From an uncultured SAR86 cluster bacterium (GTDB lineage Bacteria; Pseudomonadota; Gammaproteobacteria; Magnimaribacterales; AG-339-G14): DNA of 64,000 bases. Where the stretch lies: NCBI GenBank assembly GCA_902614235.1, contig CACMKG010000002.1, positions 84,038 to 148,037 on the forward strand. The letters run 5' to 3'. Shown one piece after another: positions 36,389-44,446 of the stretch. The position numbers and the translations under genes were made by a program. The notes beneath the pieces are model-generated. The model saw nothing but the letters and a program-made list of their open reading frames with translations. It ran no database searches and was not told where the DNA came from. The stretch's first letter is position 1. Each line of letters starts with the position of its first letter.

Positions 36389-36461
36389 CGCTTCTTGAGT
36401 CTTGGGGGAGAATCTCAAGAAGCTCCATCAAAAAAAACCCCGGCATTTGCCGGGGTTTTTT
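36389..36461 (+). ncRNA. Candidate small RNA: stem-loop plus terminator
   Basis: A perfect 10-bp stem (36390-36399 with 36414-36423) encloses a 14-base loop containing GGGGGAG. The four bases 36407-36410 (GGAG) can pair with CTCC at 36423-36426, forming a possible pseudoknot. The strong terminator at 36431-36461 follows. A matching promoter lies directly upstream and there is no ORF, so a roughly 73-base RNA is plausible. The region is otherwise just the convergent end of the proteorhodopsin gene. I match it to no known RNA family. Confidence 0.45.
36431..36461. terminator. Bidirectional terminator after proteorhodopsin
   Basis: CCCCGGC (36438-36444) and GCCGGGG (36449-36455) form a GC-rich stem with an ATTT loop, flanked by A-runs and T-runs. 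It serves the proteorhodopsin gene on the minus strand and the candidate small RNA on the plus strand. Confidence 0.92.
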
Positions 36462-36481
36462 ATTATTAAATGTTAAATTTA

Positions 36482-37186
36482 TTAAGCTTCTGAAGTCTGT
36501 GAGTCAGCTACTGCTGCAGCCCATATGGCTAAACCAAATGCAGTTTTATTAATTAAATCTGCAAGGTTATAAATAATATTTAAAGAATTAGCATCGACAC
36601 CGCCAGGTGAAAAATATCCAATGGCATAGCCTAAAGGATAAATTGCCCAACCTACAGTAACAATCCATTTGATTGTGTTAAATGCTTGTTGACTAGCAGC
36701 GTTTCCACTTGAAGCGTTGGCCGCGGCTGTTTCTCCAAAGAAAATTTCATAAATTATGTATAGCCAAGCGACCATACCAATTACGAAACCAACAGTGACA
36801 TTCATTAATCCCGTTTCGCCTAAATAACCAAAAACTAGCATCACTATGGAAGCTATTAAAAGCTTCCAGAATATAGCTGCTGAAATTGCAGTTACTGCAG
36901 CAATAACCAGATAAAACTCGATTATTTGAAGTGGTACTGTTATTAACCAGTCAATGTAACGATAAACTGTTGGAGTATCTCCCATTACTACCCACACTTC
37001 TCTCATGTATAGGTAATGCCAGAAAGCTACACCAGTTACTAATCCAGCAACAGTCATAGATGTTTTCCACTTGCCCTTTACATCAGATCTTTCAACAAAG
37101 AAAAATACTGTTGAAGCAAGCATAATTGCTGTTGCTAACCAAAAAGAAATACCAACATAATCATTGGTAGCTAAAATTGATTCCAT
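36482..37186 (-). CDS. Blue-absorbing proteorhodopsin, light-driven proton pump
   Basis: The 234-residue protein has seven membrane helices. Key residues are visible: the proton acceptor Asp79 with its partner His57, the donor Glu90 in DWLITVPLQIIEFYL (Asp79, Gln87, Glu90) and the retinal Lys214 in NKTAFGLAIW. Gln87 corresponds to position 105 of the reference protein, where Gln gives blue and Leu gives green absorption, so a blue-tuned pump is expected. The start has a strong GGGGAGG ribosome site. No retinal synthesis gene (blh, crt) lies in the window. A strong terminator follows. Confidence 0.97.
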   Translation of the reverse strand: MESILATNDYVGISFWLATAIMLASTVFFFVERSDVKGKWKTSMTVAGLVTGVAFWHYLYMREVWVVMGDTPTVYRYIDWLITVPLQIIEFYLVIAAVTAISAAIFWKLLIASIVMLVFGYLGETGLMNVTVGFVIGMVAWLYIIYEIFFGETAAANASSGNAASQQAFNTIKWIVTVGWAIYPLGYAIGYFSPGGVDANSLNIIYNLADLINKTAFGLAIWAAAVADSQTSEA

Positions 37187-37284
37187 AAAACCTCCCCGTT
37201 TTATATCTAAAAAATCCTTTTTCGAACATTCTCAAATTACAATATATAACAATTTTTTAACTTTTTACAGCAACAAAATGTTTT

Positions 37285-38664
37285 TTAGACTAATTTTTTT
37301 ATCCACTTTCCTGAGTTAAACCTATAAGAAAAGAGAACTGCTTTAACCAAATAGTCGATCATCAAGCTCGAAAAAATATATTCAATTGGTAAGTTAAAGA
37401 CTAGAAAGACGAAGGCCACACTGAGTCTAAAAAAAACTAAGCCTATCATGGTAATGATCAATGGAGATTTAGTATCTCCAGCACCCCTCAAAGCGCCACC
37501 TAAAGCAAATTCAATTGCCATAAGTGGTTGCATTGAACCCAGAAACCAAACAAAAATAACCGTCAGCCTTATAACTTCAGGATCATTAATTAAAAATCCA
37601 GATATCTCCTTAGAAAAAATTGCAACAGTTAGGCCAATAAAAGTCATTGAAATTATAGATAACCCTGTACTTCTCCATCCACTTCTCTTGGCTTCTTTTG
37701 GATTGTCAGCGCCTAAAAATTGACCAGTCAAAGTTGCCCCGGCTATTGAAAACCCCTGCCCGATCATAAATGAAAGCATCAAAATATTAATGCCTATGTT
37801 GTATGCTGCAACGGGGGCTGTTCCATATAAAGAAATTATCCAAAAATAAATTAATAAACCAAATTGGAAAATTCCCTGTTCAATAGTCGCAGGTGTTGAA
37901 ATTTTTAAAATTAATTTAATTCTATTTCTATTGAAAGAATTAAAATTGGGGCGTTTGATAATAGTCAGGTTAGATAACCAAAGAAAAAAACAAATTAATG
38001 TTCCGATAGTAAAAGAAATCCCCCATGCAAATGCTGCTCCAACCACACCAAGGTTTGGCAATCCAAAGCTGCCATTGACAAGACCGATTAAAAGAAAAAC
38101 GTTTATGATATTTTGAAAAATCATAATCGCTAAAGGTGTTTTTGCGTCGCCAGCAGCTCTCAAAGCAGCTCCGAAGATAAAAGAAGCTGAAAACATTGCT
38201 GAGAAGAGCATTGAGTATTTCAGATAATCAACTGCTAATTCCTTTGATTGCTCATTCAATCCAAATAGTCCAAGGATATTCTCTCCATATATCCAACCAA
38301 CGAAAGTAGTAAAAACTCCCAAAGCTATACCAATCCACAAGGAGTCAAATAAAACTAAAGCACCTTCATTTTTGTTGCCTGAGCCATAAGCTCTAGCTAT
38401 TAAAGCAGTTGTTCCAGTTGAAACTGCCATGATTAAAGATTGAATAACAAAAAAAATTCTTTGTCCTGTGCCAACAGCTGCCAAAGCCTCGGTCCCTAAT
38501 GCCCCTACTGCCTTAAGGCCAACAATTCCAACAGCCGCAAAAAGAATATTAGCTAATATAGATGGCCAAGCTAGACCCCATATTGACAAAGTTTCAGGGC
38601 TTGAAACCTTTTCTATTTCTTCTTGAGAAACTTCAATATCAGATGCCTGGTCAATGCTCGCCAT
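37285..38664 (-). CDS. MATE-family multidrug/cation efflux transporter
   Basis: The 459-residue protein has 12 predicted helices in two related halves (LAWPSILANILFAAVGIVG near residue 32 and the matching KISTPATIEQGIFQFG near 255). MATE transporters use proton or sodium gradients to export drugs and metabolites. The characteristic GAALRAAGDAKTPL and GGALRGAGDTKSPL repeats (one per half) confirm the family. The likely subtype is the NorM/DinF-like branch. It lies between proteorhodopsin and the TonB receptor on the same strand. Confidence 0.93.
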   Translation of the reverse strand: MASIDQASDIEVSQEEIEKVSSPETLSIWGLAWPSILANILFAAVGIVGLKAVGALGTEALAAVGTGQRIFFVIQSLIMAVSTGTTALIARAYGSGNKNEGALVLFDSLWIGIALGVFTTFVGWIYGENILGLFGLNEQSKELAVDYLKYSMLFSAMFSASFIFGAALRAAGDAKTPLAIMIFQNIINVFLLIGLVNGSFGLPNLGVVGAAFAWGISFTIGTLICFFLWLSNLTIIKRPNFNSFNRNRIKLILKISTPATIEQGIFQFGLLIYFWIISLYGTAPVAAYNIGINILMLSFMIGQGFSIAGATLTGQFLGADNPKEAKRSGWRSTGLSIISMTFIGLTVAIFSKEISGFLINDPEVIRLTVIFVWFLGSMQPLMAIEFALGGALRGAGDTKSPLIITMIGLVFFRLSVAFVFLVFNLPIEYIFSSLMIDYLVKAVLFSYRFNSGKWIKKLV

Positions 38665-38686
38665 AGAATTCCTTATATTTTGATAT

Positions 38687-41248
38687 TTATAAGTTTATTT
38701 CAATCCCAAAAGAGAAAATTCTGCCTCTGGGATCTATTTGTCTTGGATCATAACTAAACTCAGGCTGACTATTGACTTTCGGTGCGTCCTCGTCAGTTAA
38801 ATTTAGAATTGAAAAATTCAAGTTATAGTCTAAATTGTTTGTTTTAAAACTGCGCTGATAACCTAGATCAAACATCAAAGAAGAATCTACCTTATTGGTA
38901 TATCCTCCAACAGAAATTGCTCTTGTAAGCAATCTTTTATGGTTGTCGTAACCACTTACATATCTGGCATTGAAAGTATATTTGTTAAGATTTTTTTCCA
39001 TTAAAGCAAATAGATTTAATTTGTATTCAGGAAGAGAATATCCGTCGATATCATGATTAAATCTTCCAGCTCTTTCTATTGAAGTACCTCCTTGAGTAGT
39101 TTCATATTCCATTAAATAGGTACCATTTATCTTATAATCAAATTGCCCATAACTACTGTTGTATTTTCCAGATTCAAAAGAAAAATCTATACCAGATAAA
39201 TCTGTCTTTTCTTCATTAATATATTTTACATTAGCTGCAAAAAGCACTCCTGAATTGTAAGTAAAAATTGGATTAATAGGATTTGCAGCATAAAGAGTTT
39301 TCGCACTTTCAACGGTCAATCGGTCTTTGTAATCTATTTGCCAATAATCTAAAGAGATTTTCCTATCTTCATAAAGATAAATAATTCCAAAATTTGAATT
39401 TGTCGATGATTGAGGTTTTAGATCTGGATCTCCCACCTTAGAAACTCGAATAAAAATTCCAGATACGTTACCCAAAGATGTATTTGCAGAATACAATTGC
39501 CCCAAAGAAGGCATAGCGAAGGAAGTTCCCAACGAACCTCTTAGTATTAAATTATTGTTTACATATTTTTTTAAAGATATTTTTGGATCAAATGAGGATT
39601 CGTCGCCAATTTTTTCAAACCTTGCTGAAATTTTTAAATCTAAATCATTACTTATCTGAGGATTAAATTCAGAAAAAATCGCATATTTTTCTCTGTCAGA
39701 ATTAACATTTGATCCTCCTCCTAAAAATAATAAATCTGCAGATTTGGTCATTTTACCGTCTGCATCAAATTCAACTCTTGCTAAGTCATTCCAAGTTACA
39801 TCAAGACTTTCTGAACCAGCTTGAAAGCCAACAACATAATTAACGTCATTTATTTGACCCTCGTAAAGAAGATCAAAAATAGATAATTTTGCTTGATGCA
39901 CCGAATCTTCGCTTCCTAAAATATAGTTTTTTAATGTTTCTGAATTTTGAGAAGGATCAAAGATATTCCATGTCAAATTATTATTTGGACCTCCAGAATT
40001 ATTCAAAGCGGCTATCAACCTTGAATTAACAGTATCCGGACGACTCATTGAGTTTTCATGCTCACTATGAGTGAATGTTAATTTCATTTTATCGCTTTTA
40101 TTTAAATCGATATCAAAATTAGTTGAAAAATGGAATTGATCTATTTCCTTTGGAGATAGTGGAGAAGGAGATGAAGCGCCCAAAGGTCGACCATTCCATT
40201 TTACGGGATTATTGAATGGGCTGCCTGCTTTTCCTACTGCTATTACGGGAAATGATAGTGCTGGATAAGATGGAGATTGGGGATTATCATTTACATCTAC
40301 ACTTGAAAAAATAAAAGTTGAGGAAAAACTATACTTCTCGAAGGATTGATTAGCATTTAGATAAACCTTTTCGTGATCCTCATCATTTGTGATATTAAAC
40401 CTATCACCGTATAAAAATCCACAATATAACTTTCCGTAAGCTGAGTAATCAGGAATTCCTCCGTTTTGAAGACAGTTGGCATCTTGGATGACATCTCCAG
40501 ATGAATAAACATTCCCGGCATAAGCTCCTGTACCAGTCGTGCCATCAACTGTTGCTTCAAAGCTATTTCCAAACATACTTACTCCTAACTCAGAGATGCC
40601 TTCAATTTTTTTTGAGGGTAAACTAGATCTATCTAAAATCTCTAAACCTAAAACAAAATTAATATCGTTCAAACTATTTCCGTATAGAAACTCTAATTTC
40701 CTTTCATTTTGTCCGTAATGTTGCGTCTTTTGGTTTCCAAATTTTAACTTTCCTCCATTAAAATTTTTATAAGTTAAGAAATTTACCACTCCAGCAATAG
40801 CGTCTGAGCCGTATAAAGAAGTTGCTCCTTCTTTTAAGATTTCAATTCGCTCAACAGCAATTTGAGGAATTAAATTTATATCTACATAGCTATCTCCGCT
40901 TTCTGCAGGCAATCCGGCTAAAGCATTTCTCTTGGAATTAATCATTACTAAAGTCGCTGATAAATTTAAACCCCTTAGATTTATATTAGCCATTCCTTGA
41001 TCCGTTCCTTCTAATGAGTCACTTTGAAAATGAGAACCGGATGAGGTATGGATGTATTTTCCAATTTCTGCTAGAGAAGAAATATTTAAATTTTCTATTT
41101 CAGCCGCAGATAAAACATCTACTGGAGAAGATTCAATAGTTCTGTCTTTTAAATAAGAACCTGTAACCACAAGCTCTTCATCTGCTGAAGTTAAAATTTG
41201 AGCAGTTGAAATTAAGCAAATAATTAGTAAGAAATTTAAAAATCTCAT
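38687..41248 (-). CDS. TonB-dependent outer-membrane receptor
   Basis: The 853-residue protein has a signal peptide (MRFLNFLLIICLISTAQILTSA), a TonB-box-like EELVVTGSYLK, a plug domain (SSPVDVLSAAEIENL, GMANINLRGLNLSATLVMINSKR and the LYGSDAIAGVVNF plug end) and a long beta-barrel ending in GRIFSFGIEINL with a terminal aromatic-type strand. Such receptors import siderophores, vitamins or oligosaccharides. The substrate cannot be read and no partner transport genes sit beside it. A MATE exporter gene lies 22 bases downstream. Confidence 0.95.
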   Translation of the reverse strand: MRFLNFLLIICLISTAQILTSADEELVVTGSYLKDRTIESSPVDVLSAAEIENLNISSLAEIGKYIHTSSGSHFQSDSLEGTDQGMANINLRGLNLSATLVMINSKRNALAGLPAESGDSYVDINLIPQIAVERIEILKEGATSLYGSDAIAGVVNFLTYKNFNGGKLKFGNQKTQHYGQNERKLEFLYGNSLNDINFVLGLEILDRSSLPSKKIEGISELGVSMFGNSFEATVDGTTGTGAYAGNVYSSGDVIQDANCLQNGGIPDYSAYGKLYCGFLYGDRFNITNDEDHEKVYLNANQSFEKYSFSSTFIFSSVDVNDNPQSPSYPALSFPVIAVGKAGSPFNNPVKWNGRPLGASSPSPLSPKEIDQFHFSTNFDIDLNKSDKMKLTFTHSEHENSMSRPDTVNSRLIAALNNSGGPNNNLTWNIFDPSQNSETLKNYILGSEDSVHQAKLSIFDLLYEGQINDVNYVVGFQAGSESLDVTWNDLARVEFDADGKMTKSADLLFLGGGSNVNSDREKYAIFSEFNPQISNDLDLKISARFEKIGDESSFDPKISLKKYVNNNLILRGSLGTSFAMPSLGQLYSANTSLGNVSGIFIRVSKVGDPDLKPQSSTNSNFGIIYLYEDRKISLDYWQIDYKDRLTVESAKTLYAANPINPIFTYNSGVLFAANVKYINEEKTDLSGIDFSFESGKYNSSYGQFDYKINGTYLMEYETTQGGTSIERAGRFNHDIDGYSLPEYKLNLFALMEKNLNKYTFNARYVSGYDNHKRLLTRAISVGGYTNKVDSSLMFDLGYQRSFKTNNLDYNLNFSILNLTDEDAPKVNSQPEFSYDPRQIDPRGRIFSFGIEINL

Positions 41249-41350
41249 GAAGAGTGGATTATATCTTCTTTGAAGTCTATATCTAGTGTATATGTCGATA
41301 AGTTATTTATTGACAATTAAATTGAAAAATGAATATTTTTTTAAAAAAAC

Positions 41351-41379
41351 TTGTAAAAAAAGTCTCTTAACTTTATAAT
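41351..41379 (+). promoter_or_regulatory. Sigma-70 promoter for the glutamine-riboswitch leader
   Basis: TTGTAA (41351-41356) and a perfect TATAAT (41374-41379) are separated by 17 bases. The predicted start near 41386 coincides with the first bases of the riboswitch P1 stem. Confidence 0.75.
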
Positions 41380-41384
41380 CGCAC

Positions 41385-41524
41385 TGCAATCGTTCATTCC
41401 CTGCACTATTTTAATGCAAGGAACGGAAGTAGGAAGATAGGAAAACCTCTTTCTTTTTTAAAGAAAGGCAAGCAAGTACCGATAAGGGAACGAGACCGAA
41501 TATCTACCGAAGGAACGCGTTGAG
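41385..41524 (+). ncRNA. Glutamine riboswitch-like leader (glnA / Downstream-peptide RNA class)
   Basis: The leader carries the conserved core of the glutamine-sensing RNA class. P1 is CGTTC (41391-41395) with GAACG (41513-41517). TTCC...GGAA with an inner TGCA hairpin (41402-41417) makes P2. The joining segment CGGAAGTAGG (41424-41433) and ACCGAAGGAACGCG (41506-41519) match the class consensus and can form the loop-E-like core, with AGATA (41435-41439) and TATCT (41501-41505) as P3. A 60-base insert with its own hairpins sits inside P3. It lies between a good promoter and a small peptide gene, next to glnK-amtB. The class is known mostly from cyanobacteria and marine metagenomes. Confidence 0.8.
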
Positions 41525-41581
41525 AAGGGTGTGCATTTTAGGATGCATGTACGAAATCGAAACGAAAACTGGAGGCACGAT

Positions 41582-41746
41582 ATGACTACTTACAGAGGTA
41601 TCAAAGTTACTCCTGAAAATATCGCTAGAGATGAAAAATCTCCTAAAGCTGGTATTTACAGAGGTACAAAGCACGATGCTGTTAAAAGTGAAAAGTCTAA
41701 CACGTCAGGTGAAGGAATTTACCGTGGTGTTAAACACGTAGCTTAA
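41582..41746 (+). CDS. 54-residue YRG-repeat peptide (DUF4278-like) controlled by the glutamine riboswitch
   Basis: The start is the ATG at 41582, seven bases after a strong GGAGG (41571-41575); an earlier in-frame ATG at 41531 lies in the riboswitch tail and has no ribosome site. The 54 residues hold three repeats of an (I/T)YRG(I/T/V)K motif: TYRGIKVT, IYRGTKHD and IYRGVKHV, joined by Ser/Lys/Glu linkers. The motif resembles DUF4278, seen in small cyanobacterial proteins, including one reported to bind PII. The gene has its own promoter, riboswitch and terminator, and converges on glnK-amtB. A role in glutamine-dependent nitrogen control is inferred. Confidence 0.85.
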   Translation: MTTYRGIKVTPENIARDEKSPKAGIYRGTKHDAVKSEKSNTSGEGIYRGVKHVA

Positions 41747-41760
41747 TTATTAATGGCTTG

Positions 41761-41788
41761 AAAAAGGGAGACTCTGTCTCCCTTTTTT
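41761..41788 (+). terminator. Terminator after the YRG-repeat peptide
   Basis: GGGAGAC (41766-41772) and GTCTCCC (41776-41782) form a 7-bp stem with a TCT loop, flanked by an A-run and six T residues. Confidence 0.93.
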
Positions 41789-41792
41789 ATAG

Positions 41793-41824
41793 AAAAAAGG
41801 CAGATCTTTCGATCTGCCTTTTTA
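41793..41824. terminator. Terminator after amtB
   Basis: GGCAGATC (41799-41806) and GATCTGCC (41811-41818) with a TTTC loop, A-run and T-run on the two sides. It ends glnK-amtB transcription on the minus strand and can back up the peptide terminator on the plus strand. Confidence 0.92.
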
Positions 41825-41839
41825 TTGGGGGGGAGAATT

Positions 41840-43069
41840 TTACTCTGAAAACTCAGGGTAAGCTGAAACTCCAACTTCTGAAGCATCCATACCTTCCATT
41901 TCGTCTTCCACTGTAGGACGAAGTCCCATAATAGCTTTAATGACAAGAAGAGTTGCTCCTGCAGTTATAAAAGTCCAAAGGAATATAGAGACAGCTCCAA
42001 TTGCTTGCGTGCCAAATGCACCAGCTCCAGATAAAGGAGTTGCCATTATTCCCCAAACACCTACCGTACCGTGAGCAGAAATTGCCCCAACTGGGTCATC
42101 TACCTTAAGTACTGAGTCAAAGAATACGACTGAAAAATATACTATTACACCACCGATCAGACCAATGATAGTAGCAAGTCCGCCAGAAGGAGTGTCAGGA
42201 GCAGCTGTAATTGCAACTAAACCTGCAATCGCTCCGTTAATTCCCATAGTAACATCCATTTTTCCTGTTAATATTTTTGAAATGATTATTGCTCCTAAAA
42301 CACCTCCAGCTGCTGCTGCATTTGTGTTAAGAAATACTTGGGCTACAGCATTAGCATTGTCCACAGTGTGAACGGCTAATTGAGAACCACCATTAAATCC
42401 AAACCAACCTAACCAAAGAATAAAAGCACCTAAGGCAGCAATTGGAATGTTTGATCCTCTCATAACAGTAACTGATCCATCTGAACCATATTTGCCTGCT
42501 CTGGCTCCAAGTATTAAAACAGCTGCTAGTGCGGCCGAAGCTCCACATAAGTGAACTACTCCAGATCCCGCGAAGTCAGTATAGCCGATAGCGTCTAACC
42601 AACCACCACCCCATTTCCAATAACCTTGAACAGGGTAAATAAATCCAGTCATAACAACTGCGAATATAAAAAACGGTACTAGCTTCATTCTTTCAGCTAC
42701 AGCTCCAGAGACAATTGACATTGCAGTAGCAACGAAAACAACCTGGAAAAAGAAGTCAGCAGCATCGGAATAACCCAAATCATAGTTTGCAGTTAAACCG
42801 GCTAAGCTAATACCCCAAGTAGTACCCATTCCTGGCAAGTATGCGTTGATAACGTCATCACCTGGGTACATTAAATAAAAACCACATGCCAAATACATTA
42901 CGCATGCAATTGAATATAGACCTAAATTTTTGGTTACAATTTCTGAAACGTTTTTAGAACGTACAAGTCCAGCTTCTAACATTGTGAAACCAGCTGCCAT
43001 CCACATAACAAAAGCCCCAGAAAGTACTAAATAAAACGTATTTAGTGCAAATTCCATCTCAGTCATCAT
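41840..43069 (-). CDS. amtB: Ammonium transporter AmtB
   Basis: AmtB is the ammonium/ammonia channel of the inner membrane. The 409-residue protein has 11 helices. The twin-histidine pore appears as SGVVHLCGASAA and AISAHGTVGVWG, and the Amt signature is present (FAGSGVVHLCGASAALAAV split at the helix). The N-terminus FVMWMAAGFTMLEAGLVRSKN is typical. It follows glnK with an 11-base overlap, so the two are cotranslated. PII protein GlnK is its known partner. A YRG peptide gene under a glutamine riboswitch ends 93 bases away on the other strand. Confidence 0.97.
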   Translation of the reverse strand: MMTEMEFALNTFYLVLSGAFVMWMAAGFTMLEAGLVRSKNVSEIVTKNLGLYSIACVMYLACGFYLMYPGDDVINAYLPGMGTTWGISLAGLTANYDLGYSDAADFFFQVVFVATAMSIVSGAVAERMKLVPFFIFAVVMTGFIYPVQGYWKWGGGWLDAIGYTDFAGSGVVHLCGASAALAAVLILGARAGKYGSDGSVTVMRGSNIPIAALGAFILWLGWFGFNGGSQLAVHTVDNANAVAQVFLNTNAAAAGGVLGAIIISKILTGKMDVTMGINGAIAGLVAITAAPDTPSGGLATIIGLIGGVIVYFSVVFFDSVLKVDDPVGAISAHGTVGVWGIMATPLSGAGAFGTQAIGAVSIFLWTFITAGATLLVIKAIMGLRPTVEDEMEGMDASEVGVSAYPEFSE

Positions 43070-43415
43070 TTTTCTCCATTATTGCATCTTCGCCGGATTC
43101 TCCAGTTCTGATGCGGATTACATCTGAAAGTTCGTTGACAAAGATTTTTCCGTCACCTATAGATCCGGTATTAGCCACGTCACGAACAGCCTGAATGATG
43201 TTAGGAACATCATCATCTTTGCACGCTACCATTAGCATGCCCTTTGGATTAGTATCAGTTACGTACTGTGAGCCTCTGTAAGAACTTGTATGTCCTCTGG
43301 AAGCCCCAAAACCTCTAACGTCAAATAAAGTTGCTCCACCAATATTTATTGCAGCTAAAGCGCTTTTCACGACTTCCACTTTTGATGGTCTAACAACAAT
43401 ATAAACAAGCTTCAC
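43059..43415 (-). CDS. glnK: Nitrogen regulatory PII protein GlnK
   Basis: The 118-residue PII protein begins at a GTG with a strong GGAGG. The T-loop SSYRGSQYVTDT holds the uridylylation site Tyr51, and the B-loop TGSIGDGKIFV and C-loop IRIRTGESGEDAI are conserved. It senses 2-oxoglutarate and ATP/ADP and blocks the AmtB channel. The T-loop itself contains a YRG sequence, as does the neighbouring peptide. A sigma-54 site was not found in the 145 bases upstream. It is cotranslated with amtB. Confidence 0.95.
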   Translation of the reverse strand: MKLVYIVVRPSKVEVVKSALAAINIGGATLFDVRGFGASRGHTSSYRGSQYVTDTNPKGMLMVACKDDDVPNIIQAVRDVANTGSIGDGKIFVNELSDVIRIRTGESGEDAIMEKNDD

Positions 43416-43561
43416 AAATCCTCCGAATAATTATTTTACAGAGGCCATTTTTCCCTTTTTTTTAATAGATAATTCTAAAAGAAATTAGATTTGCCTTAAA
43501 TATGGGCATTTTTATAAAAAAATTTTATTTTTGTGCTCTAAAACCGATCTTAAGACGAAAA

Positions 43562-43636
43562 TGGCGTCCCCTAGGGGGATCGAACCCCTGTTGCCGAGAT
43601 GAAAACCCGGTGTCCTAACCGCTAGACGAAGGGGAC
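43562..43636 (-). tRNA. tRNA-Glu (anticodon TTC)
   Basis: A 75-base cloverleaf on the minus strand with encoded CCA. The acceptor pairs GTCCCCT with AGGGGAC, the anticodon stem CCGGG/CTCGG surrounds TTTTCAT (anticodon TTC; one stem position is a mismatch/wobble), and the T-arm reads GGGGTTCGATCCCC. Confidence 0.95.
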
Positions 43637-43668
43637 TCAAACAGAAAAAGGATTGTATCAGAATGATT

Positions 43669-44415
43669 TTATTTGTTAAGCGCCTCTTGAATCTTACTTA
43701 AGAAACCTCTTAGGATTCCAACCTCTAATTTATCTGGTCTAGCTTTCTTGAGTAACCTTTTGATTCTAGCTTTAACTTGTCTAGAACTATTCTGGTCGTA
43801 AAAGTTTAAATCTAACAGTACTTTATCTATGTGCTTGAGCAAAAACTCATCATCCTTATCCGTACTTTTTGGAACATCTGCTTTGATAAGATTTTTAGAG
43901 CTCCCCAAAAACATATTCCTCAACTCGTAGGAAATAATTTGAACTGCGTGTGATAAATTAAGAGAGGAGTATTCTTCACTAGAAGGAATTTTCAAATGCA
44001 AATGGCATCTTTGCAATTCTTCATTAGTCAATCCGCTTTTTTCTCTACCAAATAAAATAGAAATTTTACTGTCAATTTTTAAATTTAGATTTTCTTTGAT
44101 AATTTCATTTGTAAAAACTGTAGGCCAAGGAATAGTCCTATCTCTGGCACTTGTGCCTAAAACTATAGTTTTTTCGGCTAAAGCATCATCAAGATTCGAA
44201 TAGATTTTTACGTCATCTAAGATATCACCAGCACCTTTAGCTCTATAGAAAGCTTCATCTGATGGAAAATTACTTGGGTTGACTAAACCCAATTTTCCGA
44301 AACCCATATTTTTTATTGCCCTTGCACAAGCACCGATATTTCCCGGATGAGAAGTTTCAATAAGAAGAAATTCAACATCGTAATTATTTTTTAAGATTAA
44401 ATCAGTTTCAGACAT
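43669..44415 (-). CDS. trmJ: tRNA (cytidine/uridine-2'-O-)-methyltransferase TrmJ
   Basis: TrmJ methylates the ribose of position 32 in several tRNAs. The 248-residue SPOUT-class protein starts with VEFLLIETSHPGNIGACARAIKNMGF (in pieces) and shows the SAM-knot motifs LGTSARDR, ILFGREKSGLTNEEL and LNLSHAVQIISYEL. A C-terminal extension of about 80 residues is typical. It is divergent from suhB, as in E. coli, across a 31-base spacer. Confidence 0.93.
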   Translation of the reverse strand: MSETDLILKNNYDVEFLLIETSHPGNIGACARAIKNMGFGKLGLVNPSNFPSDEAFYRAKGAGDILDDVKIYSNLDDALAEKTIVLGTSARDRTIPWPTVFTNEIIKENLNLKIDSKISILFGREKSGLTNEELQRCHLHLKIPSSEEYSSLNLSHAVQIISYELRNMFLGSSKNLIKADVPKSTDKDDEFLLKHIDKVLLDLNFYDQNSSRQVKARIKRLLKKARPDKLEVGILRGFLSKIQEALNK

Positions 44416-44446
44416 TGCAATAGTTTACAATTGTTTCTCAAAAATT

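Noticed and set aside
41531..41581. Longer start for the YRG peptide
   Set aside because: The extra residues lie in the riboswitch tail and have no ribosome site; GGAGG is placed ideally for the ATG at 41582.
43416..43560. Sigma-54/NtrC site upstream of glnK-amtB
   Set aside because: I looked for a TGGCAC-N5-TTGC-type element on the minus strand and found none, so nitrogen control may rely on other signals.
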